A DNA stretch of 64,000 nucleotides from NCBI RefSeq assembly GCF_025699125.1, contig NZ_JAILWC010000001.1, positions 600,204-664,203 on the forward strand, written 5' to 3'. The notes under the pieces are model-generated. The model did no database searches and was not told the DNA's origin. It saw only the letters and a program-made list of their open reading frames with translations. The translations under genes were made by a program, and so were the position numbers. The stretch's first letter is position 1, and every line of letters begins with the position of its first letter. Shown here piece after piece: positions 7,873 to 16,887 of this stretch. This DNA comes from Nitrosopumilus sp. Its GTDB lineage: Archaea; Thermoproteota; Nitrososphaeria; Nitrososphaerales; Nitrosopumilaceae.

Positions 7873-8292
7873 TTAATCTCTTCGTTTTTCATGAACATTG
7901 TCTACTAAAGGCACACCATCAGAAATTCCTGCTTGCCCATATGAGAAATGGTTTCTCTGATTAGTTCTCTCTTCTAATGCCTCAGATCTACTCAAGTCAT
8001 TATCGATGACTAGATTTGGATGAACGGGACTGCCCGTGACGAAATGATTTCTCACTAAAGACACTTCATCAGATACTGAACTGCCCTCAATTCCATAGGC
8101 ATATGTGCTTTCTACCCATATTGGCACATTCAGCATTAAAATGGTCAATATAGATAACATGCCAAACAGAACTGTTTTCCTCATTGAGAAGAGTTTTGGT
8201 GTTTCTGCTTCATATTCGATATCAAAACTTCCAATGTATTTGTTAGATTTGTTTTGTGTGGTGTTGTGTCTAATCATTATTTTACCCATCAA
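7873..8292 (-). CDS. Exported protein with a short internal repeat
   Basis: 139 residues with one hydrophobic segment (about 41-61) ending near ESTYAYG, a plausible signal cleavage region. If ATG at 8184 (residue 37) is the true start, this becomes a normal N-terminal signal peptide and the mature protein is about 75 residues. The mature part has two diverged copies of a unit: SVSDEVSLVRNHF and GISDGVPLVDNVH, with RNHF also repeated before the second. No known family. Confidence 0.55.
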   Translation of the reverse strand: MMGKIMIRHNTTQNKSNKYIGSFDIEYEAETPKLFSMRKTVLFGMLSILTILMLNVPIWVESTYAYGIEGSSVSDEVSLVRNHFVTGSPVHPNLVIDNDLSRSEALEERTNQRNHFSYGQAGISDGVPLVDNVHEKRRD

Positions 8293-8554
8293 GATTATTC
8301 AATTAAGATTCTGTTTGTTTTGTAATTACAAACAATAATCATAGATCTAAAAAACACGATAATTTTAAATCCATCATAACTCACAGTCTATCGATATAAT
8401 GAATCAAACTCATGACGAGATTTGCCTATTTGCTAAATTTACATAATTTTGAATATTATAAACAGAACAAAACCTTTACGACAAAGCGTCATAAAATCAC
8501 GAGTAAAGTGGGGGGATACTGTTTTTATCGTCAATCAGTAAAAATAGTATCCTT

Positions 8555-8692
8555 TCAAACCTTTTTTAGAATATCATTAATCACTCTGGAAAAACTCACA
8601 GAACCAGACTCGGTTTTAATCATTTTTGCTTGAATGTCCCTTAATTTTTTTACCACATCATCTTGCAATACGATCGTTACTCGTTTTGACAT
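8555..8692 (-). CDS. Ribbon-helix-helix DNA-binding protein
   Basis: 45 residues from ATG at 8692. Strand MSKRVTIVLQDDVVKKL, helix, then helix 2 beginning VSFSRVI: a complete minimal RHH fold. It is a paralogue of the truncated protein at the left window edge. The longer frame on the opposite strand (8412-8633) is its shadow. The 8293-8411 stretch beyond holds nothing recognisable. It is divergent from the receiver gene at 8825 and could regulate it. Confidence 0.7.
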   Translation of the reverse strand: MSKRVTIVLQDDVVKKLRDIQAKMIKTESGSVSFSRVINDILKKV

Positions 8693-8824
8693 GTTAGTGC
8701 TTTCCAACCTGTTTTAAAGTATAAGAGGTTTCTTCTATATTGTTACTCGCACATTCTGATGAACAAAAATAACTTGATCTATTTTCAAACACATGCTCTT
8801 AAAAAAATCAGAACATACTATACT

Positions 8825-9211
8825 ATGAAACCTAGTGTGATTATAATTGATGATTATAACGAGGTTACAGATACTTTCTCAGAATATCTTAGTTTGTCAT
8901 CAATTGATGTTTTGGCCATAGGACACAATGGTAATGATGCCGTAGAACTCTATAAAGTGCACAAGCCAGATGTAGTTTTGCTGGATTACATGATGCCAAA
9001 ATTTAATGGGTTCTATGCATTACGAAACATTCACAAAATAAATCCTGATGCCAAAGTAATTTTTTTGACTGCTAGTTTGCGCCCCGATTTACCTCAACAA
9101 CTAAAAGATGCAGGAGCAGATGCAGTATTGACAAAACCTATCAATATGAACAACTTAGTTGGATTGATTAAAACGATGCAATTAGGTGGAGTGACTCAAG
9201 TAAGTAACTAA
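8825..9211 (+). CDS. Stand-alone response-regulator receiver (CheY-like)
   Basis: 128 residues from ATG 8825; a longer frame begins at 8759 but its first 22 residues lack the family pattern. Acidic pair DD at 9-10, phospho-acceptor Asp54 (VLLDYMMP), Thr82 (FLTAS) and Lys104 (LTKPI) are all present, so it should be phosphorylatable. There is no output domain, so it likely acts by protein-protein contact or as a phosphate sink. The nearest kinase in the window is the soluble one at 253-1026; pairing is only a guess. Confidence 0.88.
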   Translation: MKPSVIIIDDYNEVTDTFSEYLSLSSIDVLAIGHNGNDAVELYKVHKPDVVLLDYMMPKFNGFYALRNIHKINPDAKVIFLTASLRPDLPQQLKDAGADAVLTKPINMNNLVGLIKTMQLGGVTQVSN

Positions 9212-9308
9212 GTTTCATAGTAAATAAAATTAATTTATTGTAATGAAAACAAAGATTGGAACAACTCTATAAAATTGGATAGATATTTCCTTGTTAGAAT
9301 AAAAGAAA

Positions 9309-9816
9309 ATGAAAACTAAATTTTTACTATTACTTGCACTTGTTTTTGCATGATGCCATCACAGTTTTATTTTTAGGACTATCATATATTCATAAACAAA
9401 GAATTCATGAGTAATTCTTAAAAGGTATAATTTTTGGATTTTTATGATGGGCAGGGTTGGTATGAATTCCAAATTATCTGATTGTGACAAGTGTTCTTGT
9501 ACTGATTGGTATAGGAATTTGCACTAAAGTAGGTTTTCTAAAAGAGAAAAAGAAAATGACGGATTATGGACACAACTTACGCAAAAGAATTCTGATTGCT
9601 ATCGGGGCAATCGCTGCATATTATTTGATCAACCTGCCATATCTTCTGATTAACGGATTTTTCAACCAGTATACATTGCAACAGGGCCTTCCGGATTATT
9701 TTATTTATAATGTAATCAAATTTGGAACAGTATCTGCAATCTTGTATGTTGCATTCATAGTGGTAAAGCCATCACTATTTCCAAAATCAAAAAAATACAA
9801 ACGACTAGTACTTTGA
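9309..9816 (+). pseudogene. Decayed membrane-protein gene
   Basis: ATG at 9309 starts a signal-like peptide (MKTKFLLLLALVFA) that stops at 9351. In the next frame, sequence with membrane character continues through a TAA at 9412 and TGAs at 9445 and 9463 into the open frame 9484-9816 (NYLIVTSVLVLIGIGICTK ... then two more hydrophobic segments near AIGAIAAYYLINLPYLL and YNVIKFGTVSAILYVAF). Reading the two TGAs as Trp and the TAA as Gln restores a continuous protein with about four membrane segments. One frameshift plus three nonsense changes point to a pseudogene; a functional short product from the GTG at 9484 is possible. Confidence 0.55.
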
Positions 9817-10100
9817 CAGTCATACTTATACCTACATCTGTAATTGCACTGCAAAGTGGATATATCATACCAGAACTAGAGCAAGGACTTTGCATAACCC
9901 ATAGTGGCACAGCAAATGAGGACGGCAATTTTATTGGAAGTAGATCTCAGGGAATATCTACTGAATCTGAATGCAATGCAAGCTGTGAATTTAACAGTAA
10001 AACTAGCATGGGTGAAGACAAATTATGTGAGTTTCATGGCGTTTATGGAAAGACTGATTGGATAATAGATCCTAATAATGAGAACATTATTTTTAATTGA
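9813..10100 (+). CDS. Small secreted Cys-containing protein
   Basis: 95 residues from a TTG that overlaps the stop of the preceding frame. The first 15 residues are hydrophobic (TVILIPTSVIALQSG) and the frame stays open upstream with KIKKIQTTSTL, so the true signal peptide may begin earlier at a non-ATG codon. The mature part has four Cys (GLCITH, ESECNASCEF, KLCEFHG), probably two disulfides. No known family. Because its neighbour is decayed it might be a remnant too. Confidence 0.45.
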   Translation: MTVILIPTSVIALQSGYIIPELEQGLCITHSGTANEDGNFIGSRSQGISTESECNASCEFNSKTSMGEDKLCEFHGVYGKTDWIIDPNNENIIFN

Positions 10101-10104
10101 CAAA

Positions 10105-10200
10105 ATGAAAACTAGGTACAAAATAACAATTTTTGGAATTTTGGGGTTTCTTGGAATCAATAGTGTCATCAGTCCGTTTTTCTGTCAGGGTTTGAACTGA
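10105..10200 (+). CDS. 31-residue hydrophobic ORF
   Basis: ATG at 10105, TGA at 10198-10200. It reads like a lone signal peptide (MKTRYKITIFGILGFLGINS). It may be a small membrane peptide or the 5' remnant of a lost exported gene. Low confidence. Confidence 0.25.
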   Translation: MKTRYKITIFGILGFLGINSVISPFFCQGLN

Positions 10201-10269
10201 AATCGTTATACAATAAAATAATTTCAAACCTTTCTAAGGATTAACTATCCTTTTGAATTAAATCTGATT

Positions 10270-11439
10270 TCATCTAATATTGGATATGGGCAATTTCTTG
10301 TTCTGTGTTTTTTTGAATAGCGAAATATCATTATCTTTTAGAATCTCTTTTATCCATCCAAAAATATATGAAATTAGAATGCCGAAAACAAAATAATTTG
10401 GATTTCCTGTTGGAACCAATTGTTCAGGATCAAACATTCCGAGATTTTCTGAAATATTGTTGTCTTCTGAAACAACAAATAATGCAATTAATATCAAAGC
10501 GCCAATAATAAAGGCGATATTCTTGAATGCTTTAATTGTCGGTTTGTGTTCGAGAACAATTTTTATGAACACTCCTGCAAGTAATCCTCCAATTACCAAT
10601 GGCCAATCCCATTCTCTTACTAAATTGTCTATGTTTTCAGACACAGTTGCAGGAATGGCTATGTTTTGTGGTATCTTAATTGTGTCTTGTGATAAAGTAT
10701 AGACAACACTACCTACAGTAGTTGTAGGAAAAGATGCAGTTATCAAATCCCCACTGCCTACAAAAATTTCCTTGGACCACATGTTAGAAGAAACTGTTTC
10801 AATCAGAGAATTATCCACCAAAATTTGAATATTTTCTAAATTCAGAGAAGATTTATCCCCCATAGTTAATGCTGGATATACTTTGGCATAACCTAACTCG
10901 GAACTTTTTTGAATTGACAAGACCAATTCAGTACCATAAGTACTTGGAGAATATGTTGTTGGAGAATTTTGATTAATTAACGGATCTAAGAACTTGGAAT
11001 CCTCATTAGTTGGTGGATTTTTTGCAGCTGGTTCATACGAATATGCCTGTCGGATGCTTAATGATTTACTATTACTTACTGCTGAATTGTATTCGGAATT
11101 CCCCAAAAAAACAGCATATACATCAATATTTTCTCCCCAATCGCCAGCAATGGTTCTTATGGAAAACTTTCCACGTGCATCAGTGGTTCCTGATGCAATA
11201 ACATCACTGTCATTAAGATTAGAATTAGTTTTGATAATAATAGTTCCATAGGTGACACTATAGTTATCCGTAGTTTTTAGAGTTCCTTGAAAAACCATCT
11301 CCTTCCCAACTCTCTCAAATCCTGAAGCAGAATCAAGCTTGAGTATTGTGTCACGTTCAACAGCATAAGCTGGATTTTCTTCTAAGGTGAACAACATTAA
11401 AAAACTAACCAAGATGAAAAAAATTGGAAAGAATTTCAC
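10270..11439 (-). CDS. Exported Ig-like surface protein with C-terminal membrane segments
   Basis: 389 residues. Signal peptide (about 1-26, ending NPAYAVE). Residues about 30-130 look like an Ig-like fold (repeated G-T--T-G-F-I pattern; VFLGNSEYNSAVSNS is typical of archaeal Ig-like repeats). A Pro/Asn/Ser-rich linker leads to a second beta region, then two or three membrane segments (about 280-300, 307-328 and 346-365) and a basic tail. The topology suggests an outward adhesin or sensor held in the membrane by its C-terminus. Confidence 0.7.
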   Translation of the reverse strand: MKFFPIFFILVSFLMLFTLEENPAYAVERDTILKLDSASGFERVGKEMVFQGTLKTTDNYSVTYGTIIIKTNSNLNDSDVIASGTTDARGKFSIRTIAGDWGENIDVYAVFLGNSEYNSAVSNSKSLSIRQAYSYEPAAKNPPTNEDSKFLDPLINQNSPTTYSPSTYGTELVLSIQKSSELGYAKVYPALTMGDKSSLNLENIQILVDNSLIETVSSNMWSKEIFVGSGDLITASFPTTTVGSVVYTLSQDTIKIPQNIAIPATVSENIDNLVREWDWPLVIGGLLAGVFIKIVLEHKPTIKAFKNIAFIIGALILIALFVVSEDNNISENLGMFDPEQLVPTGNPNYFVFGILISYIFGWIKEILKDNDISLFKKTQNKKLPISNIR

Positions 11440-11484
11440 TCTTTTTAGCCTCTTGAGATTTTATTTTAATATTTCATTCTCATT

Positions 11485-11865
11485 TTATGAATCAACATTG
11501 AAGTATGCTTTTACATGAGATTGTCCCATATACCAGAGAATAACTGCATTAATTATGATTCCAATCACATTAAGATGTAACAAATCAAGTATGATGTTGA
11601 TAATTGCCAGTGCTCGAATTAGAGTTCTTCCCCAAGATTTTCTGCTAAGTAAAGCATACATCATTACACCATTGATGATTCCAGTAATAATAAAAATTGG
11701 AACTAGAAATGGTGTGAGCATACCAAGTGAACCGGAATTTCCTAAAAACGGGATTGCAGAGAAAAAGAAAATTAGTAAAATGGAGCCTGCTAATCCAATA
11801 CCATAAAGAATAGCAAATACTGTAATGCCTGTAGGTCTTGGCTCTTTTTTTGGCAGTGCTGACAT
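11485..11865 (-). CDS. Four-helix integral membrane protein
   Basis: 126 residues with four hydrophobic segments (about 14-38, 49-71, 83-97 and 99-115). The conserved-looking features are RPTGITVFAILYG at the start, SWGR before helix 3 and INAVILWYMGQSHVKAYF at the end, a pattern of small archaeal membrane proteins of unknown function. It lies 45 bp upstream of the Ig-like gene on the same strand and may be co-transcribed with it. Confidence 0.6.
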   Translation of the reverse strand: MSALPKKEPRPTGITVFAILYGIGLAGSILLIFFFSAIPFLGNSGSLGMLTPFLVPIFIITGIINGVMMYALLSRKSWGRTLIRALAIINIILDLLHLNVIGIIINAVILWYMGQSHVKAYFNVDS

Positions 11866-12037
11866 GTACGTCGTGATTTTTTCCTACTAATAAGTATTAT
11901 AATCATAGATTCTTGTAATATTAACATGAAAAATTCATAATGTTTTAAGAATATATTTTTCAAATTTCATAATGTAAATTCTAAAAACAACTCATCTATT
12001 TTTATTACATTCTTAACATTTATTATAATAATAACAT

Positions 12038-12820
12038 ATGCAAGTATACTTGATAAAAATCCCATTCAATAAAACTTACACGTTACTTGCGATCTCAATG
12101 TTAATTGTATTCACTTATGCTCCAAATGATGCCTACGCATGCAGCATAACTGACCTAAAGTCATGCGTTAAGGATGTAGTCAAGGAAATCGTTGATCCAC
12201 TAATCAAAGGAATTGATGATGATATTGGAAAAGTAAAGGGTGACATTTCCACGCTTGATGCGGACTTGAAAAGAGATATCGGCGATGTAAAGGGGGAGAT
12301 ATCCTCCCTTGAAGGTGATATAACTAAAGATTTTGATATTGTAAAAAAAGATGTTGAGAAAGTTGAATCCAAAGTTGAATCAATAGAGTCATCCATTGGA
12401 AAAGACTTCTCAGGTGTCATTTCAGACATAAAGTCCGATGTGACAAAAATAGAACAAGACACAGAAAATCTGGAAAAGACAGTAATAAACGACATCAAAG
12501 AAGATGTGAGTGAAATCAAAAATGACATCAAAGAGATTGAAAAAGTCGTAGCGTCAGTTGAACGAATAGAGCAGAAAATAGTTCATTTTATTGAGAATGT
12601 GGCAGAGAATTTTTGGGATGATCTTAAAAGAGATCTTGGGTATGTTCTTTATGGAATCATCGCAGTGGTTGTAGGATACATCGTCATTAGAATCATTCAG
12701 TTTGCTTTGTGGCTACATGCATACTTGAGAGATGACGGTGTTGAGTCAAATACCAAAAAAATTGTCACTCAAAATGAACAGATAATTGAACTGTTGCAAA
12801 AAATTTCAAAAGATAAATAA
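12038..12820 (+). CDS. Membrane protein with long extracellular coiled coil
   Basis: 260 residues: N-terminal hydrophobic segment (about 14-32) ending near YACS, then about 150 residues of coiled coil built from repeats of the type D(I/V)---K-D(I/V)--(I/L), then a C-terminal membrane segment (about 205-227) and a short charged cytoplasmic tail with another amphipathic helix. A single Cys pair (ACS, SCVKD) follows the signal region. The architecture resembles methyl-accepting or stalk-like membrane proteins but lacks a signalling hairpin. The next ORF starts inside its stop codon. Confidence 0.65.
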   Translation: MQVYLIKIPFNKTYTLLAISMLIVFTYAPNDAYACSITDLKSCVKDVVKEIVDPLIKGIDDDIGKVKGDISTLDADLKRDIGDVKGEISSLEGDITKDFDIVKKDVEKVESKVESIESSIGKDFSGVISDIKSDVTKIEQDTENLEKTVINDIKEDVSEIKNDIKEIEKVVASVERIEQKIVHFIENVAENFWDDLKRDLGYVLYGIIAVVVGYIVIRIIQFALWLHAYLRDDGVESNTKKIVTQNEQIIELLQKISKDK

Positions 12821-12930
12821 TGAATTCAAAAAGGATCAAATGTAATATTTGCGGAATATGGTTGCAAGGGGAAGGTTTTCTTGCAAGACATATTAAAGCA
12901 TTGCACAAAAATGAGAAAATTATATCATGA
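12820..12930 (+). CDS. C2H2 zinc-finger microprotein
   Basis: 36 residues. ATG shares its A with the preceding TAA stop (TAATG), which implies translational coupling. The chain is a single classical finger: CNIC, then 12 residues, H, 4 residues, H (C8, C11, H24, H29), with a hydrophobic core Phe20/Leu21. Likely binds nucleic acid or a protein partner. Its coupling to a coiled-coil membrane protein is unusual. Confidence 0.6.
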   Translation: MNSKRIKCNICGIWLQGEGFLARHIKALHKNEKIIS

Positions 12931-13040
12931 TGTTTTGTTTGTGTGATGTTTGTGTAAAGTTCGTGACAGATCTAATTTTTCTAAATAATTCTGTGATGTT
13001 GAAAAATACCTTTAAGGTAGATTCATAGTGTGGTGTTGCC

Positions 13041-13232
13041 ATGTCTTATGATCTTTCTCTTCTTTTGTTGCCATCATTTATTACCGCATTTCTAGTTTCA
13101 GGAATATCTGTAATTTTTATAAGAAAAACAAGTTCATCTAAATTTCTCAAGTCTGTTTTTCTAATCACTGTATGGGTAATTTCCTCCATATCTGTTTTCT
13201 TGTTTTTCACTAGTGGGTTTAGGATTGTTTGA
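13041..13232 (+). CDS. Two-helix small membrane protein
   Basis: 63 residues with two hydrophobic segments (about 6-26 and 38-60) joined by a short basic loop (RKTSSSKFLK). A TATA-like stretch lies about 25-30 bp upstream of the ATG. No recognised family. Confidence 0.45.
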   Translation: MSYDLSLLLLPSFITAFLVSGISVIFIRKTSSSKFLKSVFLITVWVISSISVFLFFTSGFRIV

Positions 13233-13618
13233 TTTTTTGTAATTTTGATATGTAATCACCAATAATCATCCAAGATGGCATATGTGGCCTATTTTAGTCT
13301 CAAGTTTCAAGTTGATGATGGTAGATCAATCTATTTTGCATATGAACCCGATTAGGCGCAAAGTTCGATTCCGGTAGAACAAGAGATATGTGAAATGATA
13401 CGTCTCGGCATAGCATAAGTCTAATCAGATAATAAATGACACCCACTAAACGATTCATGTCCCTTTCTTTAGTCCAAAAAGTCAGGCAAATCTACCCAAG
13501 AACTGTGTCAAAATTTAGTCTTATATCCTCCATATCTTGACAAAACCTGATTTTTACAGAACCAAAAAATCAAATAGTAAGGTTTAGGTTTTTTTATCTA
13601 ACAGAAAAGGAATGAAAT
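13233..13618. other. Intergenic region without a recognised gene
   Basis: 386 bp. A 26-residue frame begins at ATG 13275 and ends at 13355 (MAYVAYFSLKFQVDD...), too short to support. A GTTCGATTCC string near 13368 resembles a tRNA T-loop, but no matching stem or acceptor could be folded. An untranslated RNA cannot be excluded. Confidence 0.4.
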
Positions 13619-13855
13619 ATGCCTACAGATAGAGAAATTGCAATTTATGCATTAGGAAAAACAGAAGGGGTGCATTCCATTGCAGAAACGCTTGGAAAAG
13701 GATTGGATGATGAAAAATACATTGAATCTTGGAAGAAAACAATGAACATGCTAGGAATAGACATGTCTCTAAAAGATCTTGAAAAAATATATGATGATTT
13801 TGCAATGAAAATGGAAGAGATTGTAAAATCAAATGAATCAAAAAAAACAAAATAG
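13619..13855 (+). CDS. Conserved-looking small helical protein
   Basis: 78 residues, mostly helical, acidic with a lysine-rich tail (KSNESKKTK). Pattern: a Tyr-Ala-Leu-Gly-Lys helix, GVHSIAETLGKGLDDE, then two further helices. No membrane segment or metal site. It lies 33 bp before the nucleotidyltransferase on the same strand. Family not recognised. Confidence 0.55.
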   Translation: MPTDREIAIYALGKTEGVHSIAETLGKGLDDEKYIESWKKTMNMLGIDMSLKDLEKIYDDFAMKMEEIVKSNESKKTK

Positions 13856-13888
13856 AAAATTTTCATATACTCTAAAAATAAGCCAATA

Positions 13889-14560
13889 ATGTTGAAAGCA
13901 ATAATTTTAGCGGGAGGTCGTGGAAAAAGATTAAGACCAATAACAGACTACATACCAAAACCCCTTGTTCCAATAAAAAATATTCCAATAATTGAATGGC
14001 AAATAAAATATTTAAAAAAATTTGGGATTGATGAAATAATTATTTGTACAGGATACAAACAAGATATTATAGAACATTACCTAAACATAAAAAATATTGG
14101 TGTTAAGATAAAATTTTCAGTTGAAAAATCCCCATTGGGTACTGGAGGTGCAATTAAAAAAGCGGCAAAGTTGATCAATGAAAAATCTTTTTTTGTCATT
14201 AATGGGGATACAATCACTAATATAGATTTGAAAGAACTCGCGAAAAAACAAAATTCCTTAGCATCAATTGAGTTGCGAACAAATTTTGGAATTTTAGAAA
14301 CTAATAATGATAAAATAACAAAATTTAAAGAGAAAAAGGAAATTGTGGGCGTATGGATGAATGCAGGAATTTATTATTTAGAAAAAGAAATACTCAAAGA
14401 TTTACCAGATAAAGGCGATATCGAAAAAACAGTTTTTCCAAATTATGCTAAAAAAGGCAAACTAAACACTGTAAAGTTTAAAAATGTGAGGTGGTATTCT
14501 ATTGATTCCTTTAAAGATATGGAAGAATGTGCGTTAGAAATTGAAAAAATAATAAAATAA
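13889..14560 (+). CDS. Sugar-phosphate nucleotidyltransferase
   Basis: 223 residues, one complete catalytic domain. The N-terminal signature is ILAGGRGKRLRPIT followed by PKPLVPI, the NTP-binding loop and lysine of NDP-sugar pyrophosphorylases. GTGGAIKKA (about 90) and FFVINGDTI (about 110) provide the base- and metal-binding parts. It lacks the left-handed beta-helix domain of GlmU or long RfbA relatives, as in mannose-1-phosphate guanylyltransferase-like archaeal enzymes. It should make an activated sugar for glycan or glycolipid synthesis; the sugar is not predictable from sequence alone. Confidence 0.85.
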   Translation: MLKAIILAGGRGKRLRPITDYIPKPLVPIKNIPIIEWQIKYLKKFGIDEIIICTGYKQDIIEHYLNIKNIGVKIKFSVEKSPLGTGGAIKKAAKLINEKSFFVINGDTITNIDLKELAKKQNSLASIELRTNFGILETNNDKITKFKEKKEIVGVWMNAGIYYLEKEILKDLPDKGDIEKTVFPNYAKKGKLNTVKFKNVRWYSIDSFKDMEECALEIEKIIK

Positions 14561-14564
14561 AATT

Positions 14565-14711
14565 TTAGGCCCCAGTTCTATGAAGTGTCACCATCATGTA
14601 TGCTACTTCTTCAACAAATGCCTCATCTTTACTAATTGATGCATATTTTGTAGCATCATTCCAAAATGTTGGACGGGGATTCATTTTCTCAACAAAATCT
14701 TGTTCAGACAT
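14565..14711 (-). CDS. Small conserved-looking acidic protein
   Basis: 48 residues from ATG 14711 (MSEQDFVEKMNPRPTFWND ...). Mixed helix with a conserved-looking NPRP-FW core and no signal or zinc motif. Coding character is good and no competing frame covers it. It fills the gap between two plus-strand genes and is divergent from the F420-type oxidoreductase. Confidence 0.55.
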   Translation of the reverse strand: MSEQDFVEKMNPRPTFWNDATKYASISKDEAFVEEVAYMMVTLHRTGA

Positions 14712-14810
14712 GCTTTGAATTCTAATTTGATCTGATAATACTCCACCTCAATGAAAATTAACTCAATACTAAAACAGAACACTAGAATATCCATTCAACA
14801 CAGTATTTTC

Positions 14811-15776
14811 ATGCGTATTGGGTTCAGCTTAGGCTCATTGCTTTCTGTAGATGAGGTTCTAAAATGCTCAGAGATTCTCTCAAAAACAAGTGTAGATACA
14901 ATATGGATCCCCGAAACATGGGGCATGGAGAATTTTTCGATGCTCAGTGCAGTTTCAAATAGAACAAAATCTCAAAAAATAGGTTCATCAATCATTAATA
15001 TCTATTCTAGAAGTCCCGCAACGATTGCAATGGGGGCAGCCACTGTAGATGTATTATCTGACGGGAGATTGATTTTAGGTCTTGGAACAAGTAGTTTACC
15101 AATAATTGAGGATTTTCATGGAATGGAATTCGTAAATCCATTGAAACGTATGAAAGAATATGTAGAAATAATTAGGTTGATTTTATCTGGAAAAGTAGTT
15201 AATTATAATAGTAGTAGTTTTAATTTGAAAAATTTTACATTATTGATTAAAACAAAAAGAGAGTTCATTCCAATCTATCTAGCTGCAATTAATCAAAAAA
15301 TGGTAGATTTAGCATGGAGTATAGGCGACGGAGTAATTTTTTATTTGAGACCAATTGAAGAAATGAAAAAAACGATTTCAAAAATGCAATCACAAAATAA
15401 AATTGATGTCACATGTCAGATAATCACTAGCGTATCTGAAGATTCAGATGATTCTATAATACGTGCTAAAAAAACACTGGCATTTTATATTTCGGTAGGA
15501 AAAATTTATAGAGATTTTTTGGCTAGTAATGGTTTTAAAAATGAAACTAGTGCAGTATATGATGAATTTAAAAAGTCAGGATTTAAATCAAATCATGAAT
15601 TAATTTCAGATTCAATGTTGAGATCATTAGTGATTGCAGGAACATCTGAAGAATGTAGAAAACAAATGAAGAATTTTCGAAACACAGGAATAGATTTACC
15701 AATTATTCAATTCAATCCAATAGGAGATGTTGTAAAGTCTTTTAGATTATTTAAAAAAACATTTCTGGATGATTAG
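14811..15776 (+). CDS. Luciferase-like (F420-dependent) oxidoreductase
   Basis: 321 residues from ATG 14811; the longer frame from 14751 adds 20 residues that do not fit the family. The start MRIGFSLGS, IWIPETWGMENFSML, then SPATIAMGAATVDVLSDGRLILGLGTS are the usual (beta/alpha)8 luciferase-like blocks, with close similarity to archaeal methylene-tetrahydromethanopterin reductase (Mer)-type enzymes that use coenzyme F420. The substrate is unknown. It overlaps the thiolase frame by a few bases if the latter starts at 15769, so it probably belongs to the same operon as the thiolase and DUF35 genes. Confidence 0.82.
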   Translation: MRIGFSLGSLLSVDEVLKCSEILSKTSVDTIWIPETWGMENFSMLSAVSNRTKSQKIGSSIINIYSRSPATIAMGAATVDVLSDGRLILGLGTSSLPIIEDFHGMEFVNPLKRMKEYVEIIRLILSGKVVNYNSSSFNLKNFTLLIKTKREFIPIYLAAINQKMVDLAWSIGDGVIFYLRPIEEMKKTISKMQSQNKIDVTCQIITSVSEDSDDSIIRAKKTLAFYISVGKIYRDFLASNGFKNETSAVYDEFKKSGFKSNHELISDSMLRSLVIAGTSEECRKQMKNFRNTGIDLPIIQFNPIGDVVKSFRLFKKTFLDD

Positions 15777-15777
15777 A

Positions 15778-16887
15778 ATGAAAAAGGTTGGCATCATATC
15801 TTATGGGATTACTCCTTTTTCAAAAGAGGATCAAAAAATAGAATCAGTTTTACTCAAATCTGTAAAGAATCTTTTTGAAAATAATCCCAGTATCAATCGA
15901 AATGATATCGATGCAGTTTTGGTTTCTACAAATAACAATTCAAAATATTTATCTCCTATTTTGTCCGAAATGATTGAAGCACATCCTAAAATTGCACACT
16001 CTATAGAGAGTTTGTGTAATTCAGGCACAAATTCAATAGTTTCAGCATATTCATACATTTCATCTGGATTGGCAGATATGGTGCTTATTTCTGGTGCTGA
16101 AAGATATGATAGTCCAGGACAGATTTTAGAGTGGGACAACTCAAGAGGAGAATACAAACATCCAATTTTTTGGGCCTCAATTTTTACAAAATCGTACAAA
16201 CGTGAATTTTCTATTTCTGATGAAGAACTTGCGGTTGTACCAGTAAAGAATCACAAACAGGCTAAAGAAAACCCTAACGCAATGTCAAATAAGAATTTTT
16301 CAATTCAGGATGTGATGAATTCTAAAAAATTAACCGATGATATTAGATTGTTAGATTGTTCAAGACCTTGTACTGGCAGTGCATCAGTAATTCTTGCATC
16401 CGAAGAAATAGTTAGGAAAAATACTGATTCTCCTGTATGGATTACAGGAATTGGTCAAAAAACAACATCTGCAAGTTTTACAAAAAATACTTCATTTAGT
16501 TTCATGGAATCAACTAAACTAGCCGTGGAATCCGCATTAAAAATGTCAAATAGGGCCATTTCAGATATTGATGTTGCTGAAATTCATGATGCCTTTTCCG
16601 TTTGCGAACCCATGGCATTGGAATCATTAGGTTTTGCAAATTTGGGCAAAGGAATTGACATAATAAAAGAGCTACATGAAACAAATAATTTTAAAATAAA
16701 TCCTAGAGGAGGATTAATTGGTTCAGGTCATCCGCTTGGAGCAACAGGCATAGCACAAACAATTGAAATTATCCAACAAATACAATCAAACGCAATGAAT
16801 AGACAAGTTGATAATGCAAAGATTGGTTTGGTTCACAATATGTCAGCTGCGGCTACTTCGTCAACAGTATTGGTTTTAGAAAAATGA
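15778..16887 (+). CDS. Archaeal thiolase (SCP2/acetyl-CoA acetyltransferase type)
   Basis: 369 residues from ATG 15778 (a longer start at 15769 adds three). Nucleophilic Cys80 sits in SIESLCNSGTNSI; the second motif AEIHDAFSVCE gives the His; the third is GGLIGSGHPLGATG. At the C-terminus the motif reads LVHNMSAAATSS instead of the N-GG-G block of typical family members, so substrate or direction may differ. Archaeal thiolases of this type work with a DUF35 protein, and one follows immediately with a 4-nt overlap. It may make acetoacetyl-CoA for mevalonate synthesis or act in lipid metabolism; HMG-CoA synthase lies 19 kb away rather than next to it. Confidence 0.82.
   Translation: MKKVGIISYGITPFSKEDQKIESVLLKSVKNLFENNPSINRNDIDAVLVSTNNNSKYLSPILSEMIEAHPKIAHSIESLCNSGTNSIVSAYSYISSGLADMVLISGAERYDSPGQILEWDNSRGEYKHPIFWASIFTKSYKREFSISDEELAVVPVKNHKQAKENPNAMSNKNFSIQDVMNSKKLTDDIRLLDCSRPCTGSASVILASEEIVRKNTDSPVWITGIGQKTTSASFTKNTSFSFMESTKLAVESALKMSNRAISDIDVAEIHDAFSVCEPMALESLGFANLGKGIDIIKELHETNNFKINPRGGLIGSGHPLGATGIAQTIEIIQQIQSNAMNRQVDNAKIGLVHNMSAAATSSTVLVLEK

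Noticed and set aside
8412..8633. 73-residue plus-strand ORF
   Set aside because: It is antisense to the 45-residue ribbon-helix-helix gene at 8555-8692, which has clear family motifs.
9484..9816. Intact 110-residue membrane gene starting at GTG
   Set aside because: Upstream in-frame sequence with membrane character and two TGAs indicates this is the tail of a longer decayed gene.
13350..13385. GTTCGATTCC string resembling a tRNA T-loop
   Set aside because: No T-stem, acceptor stem or anticodon arm could be folded around it.
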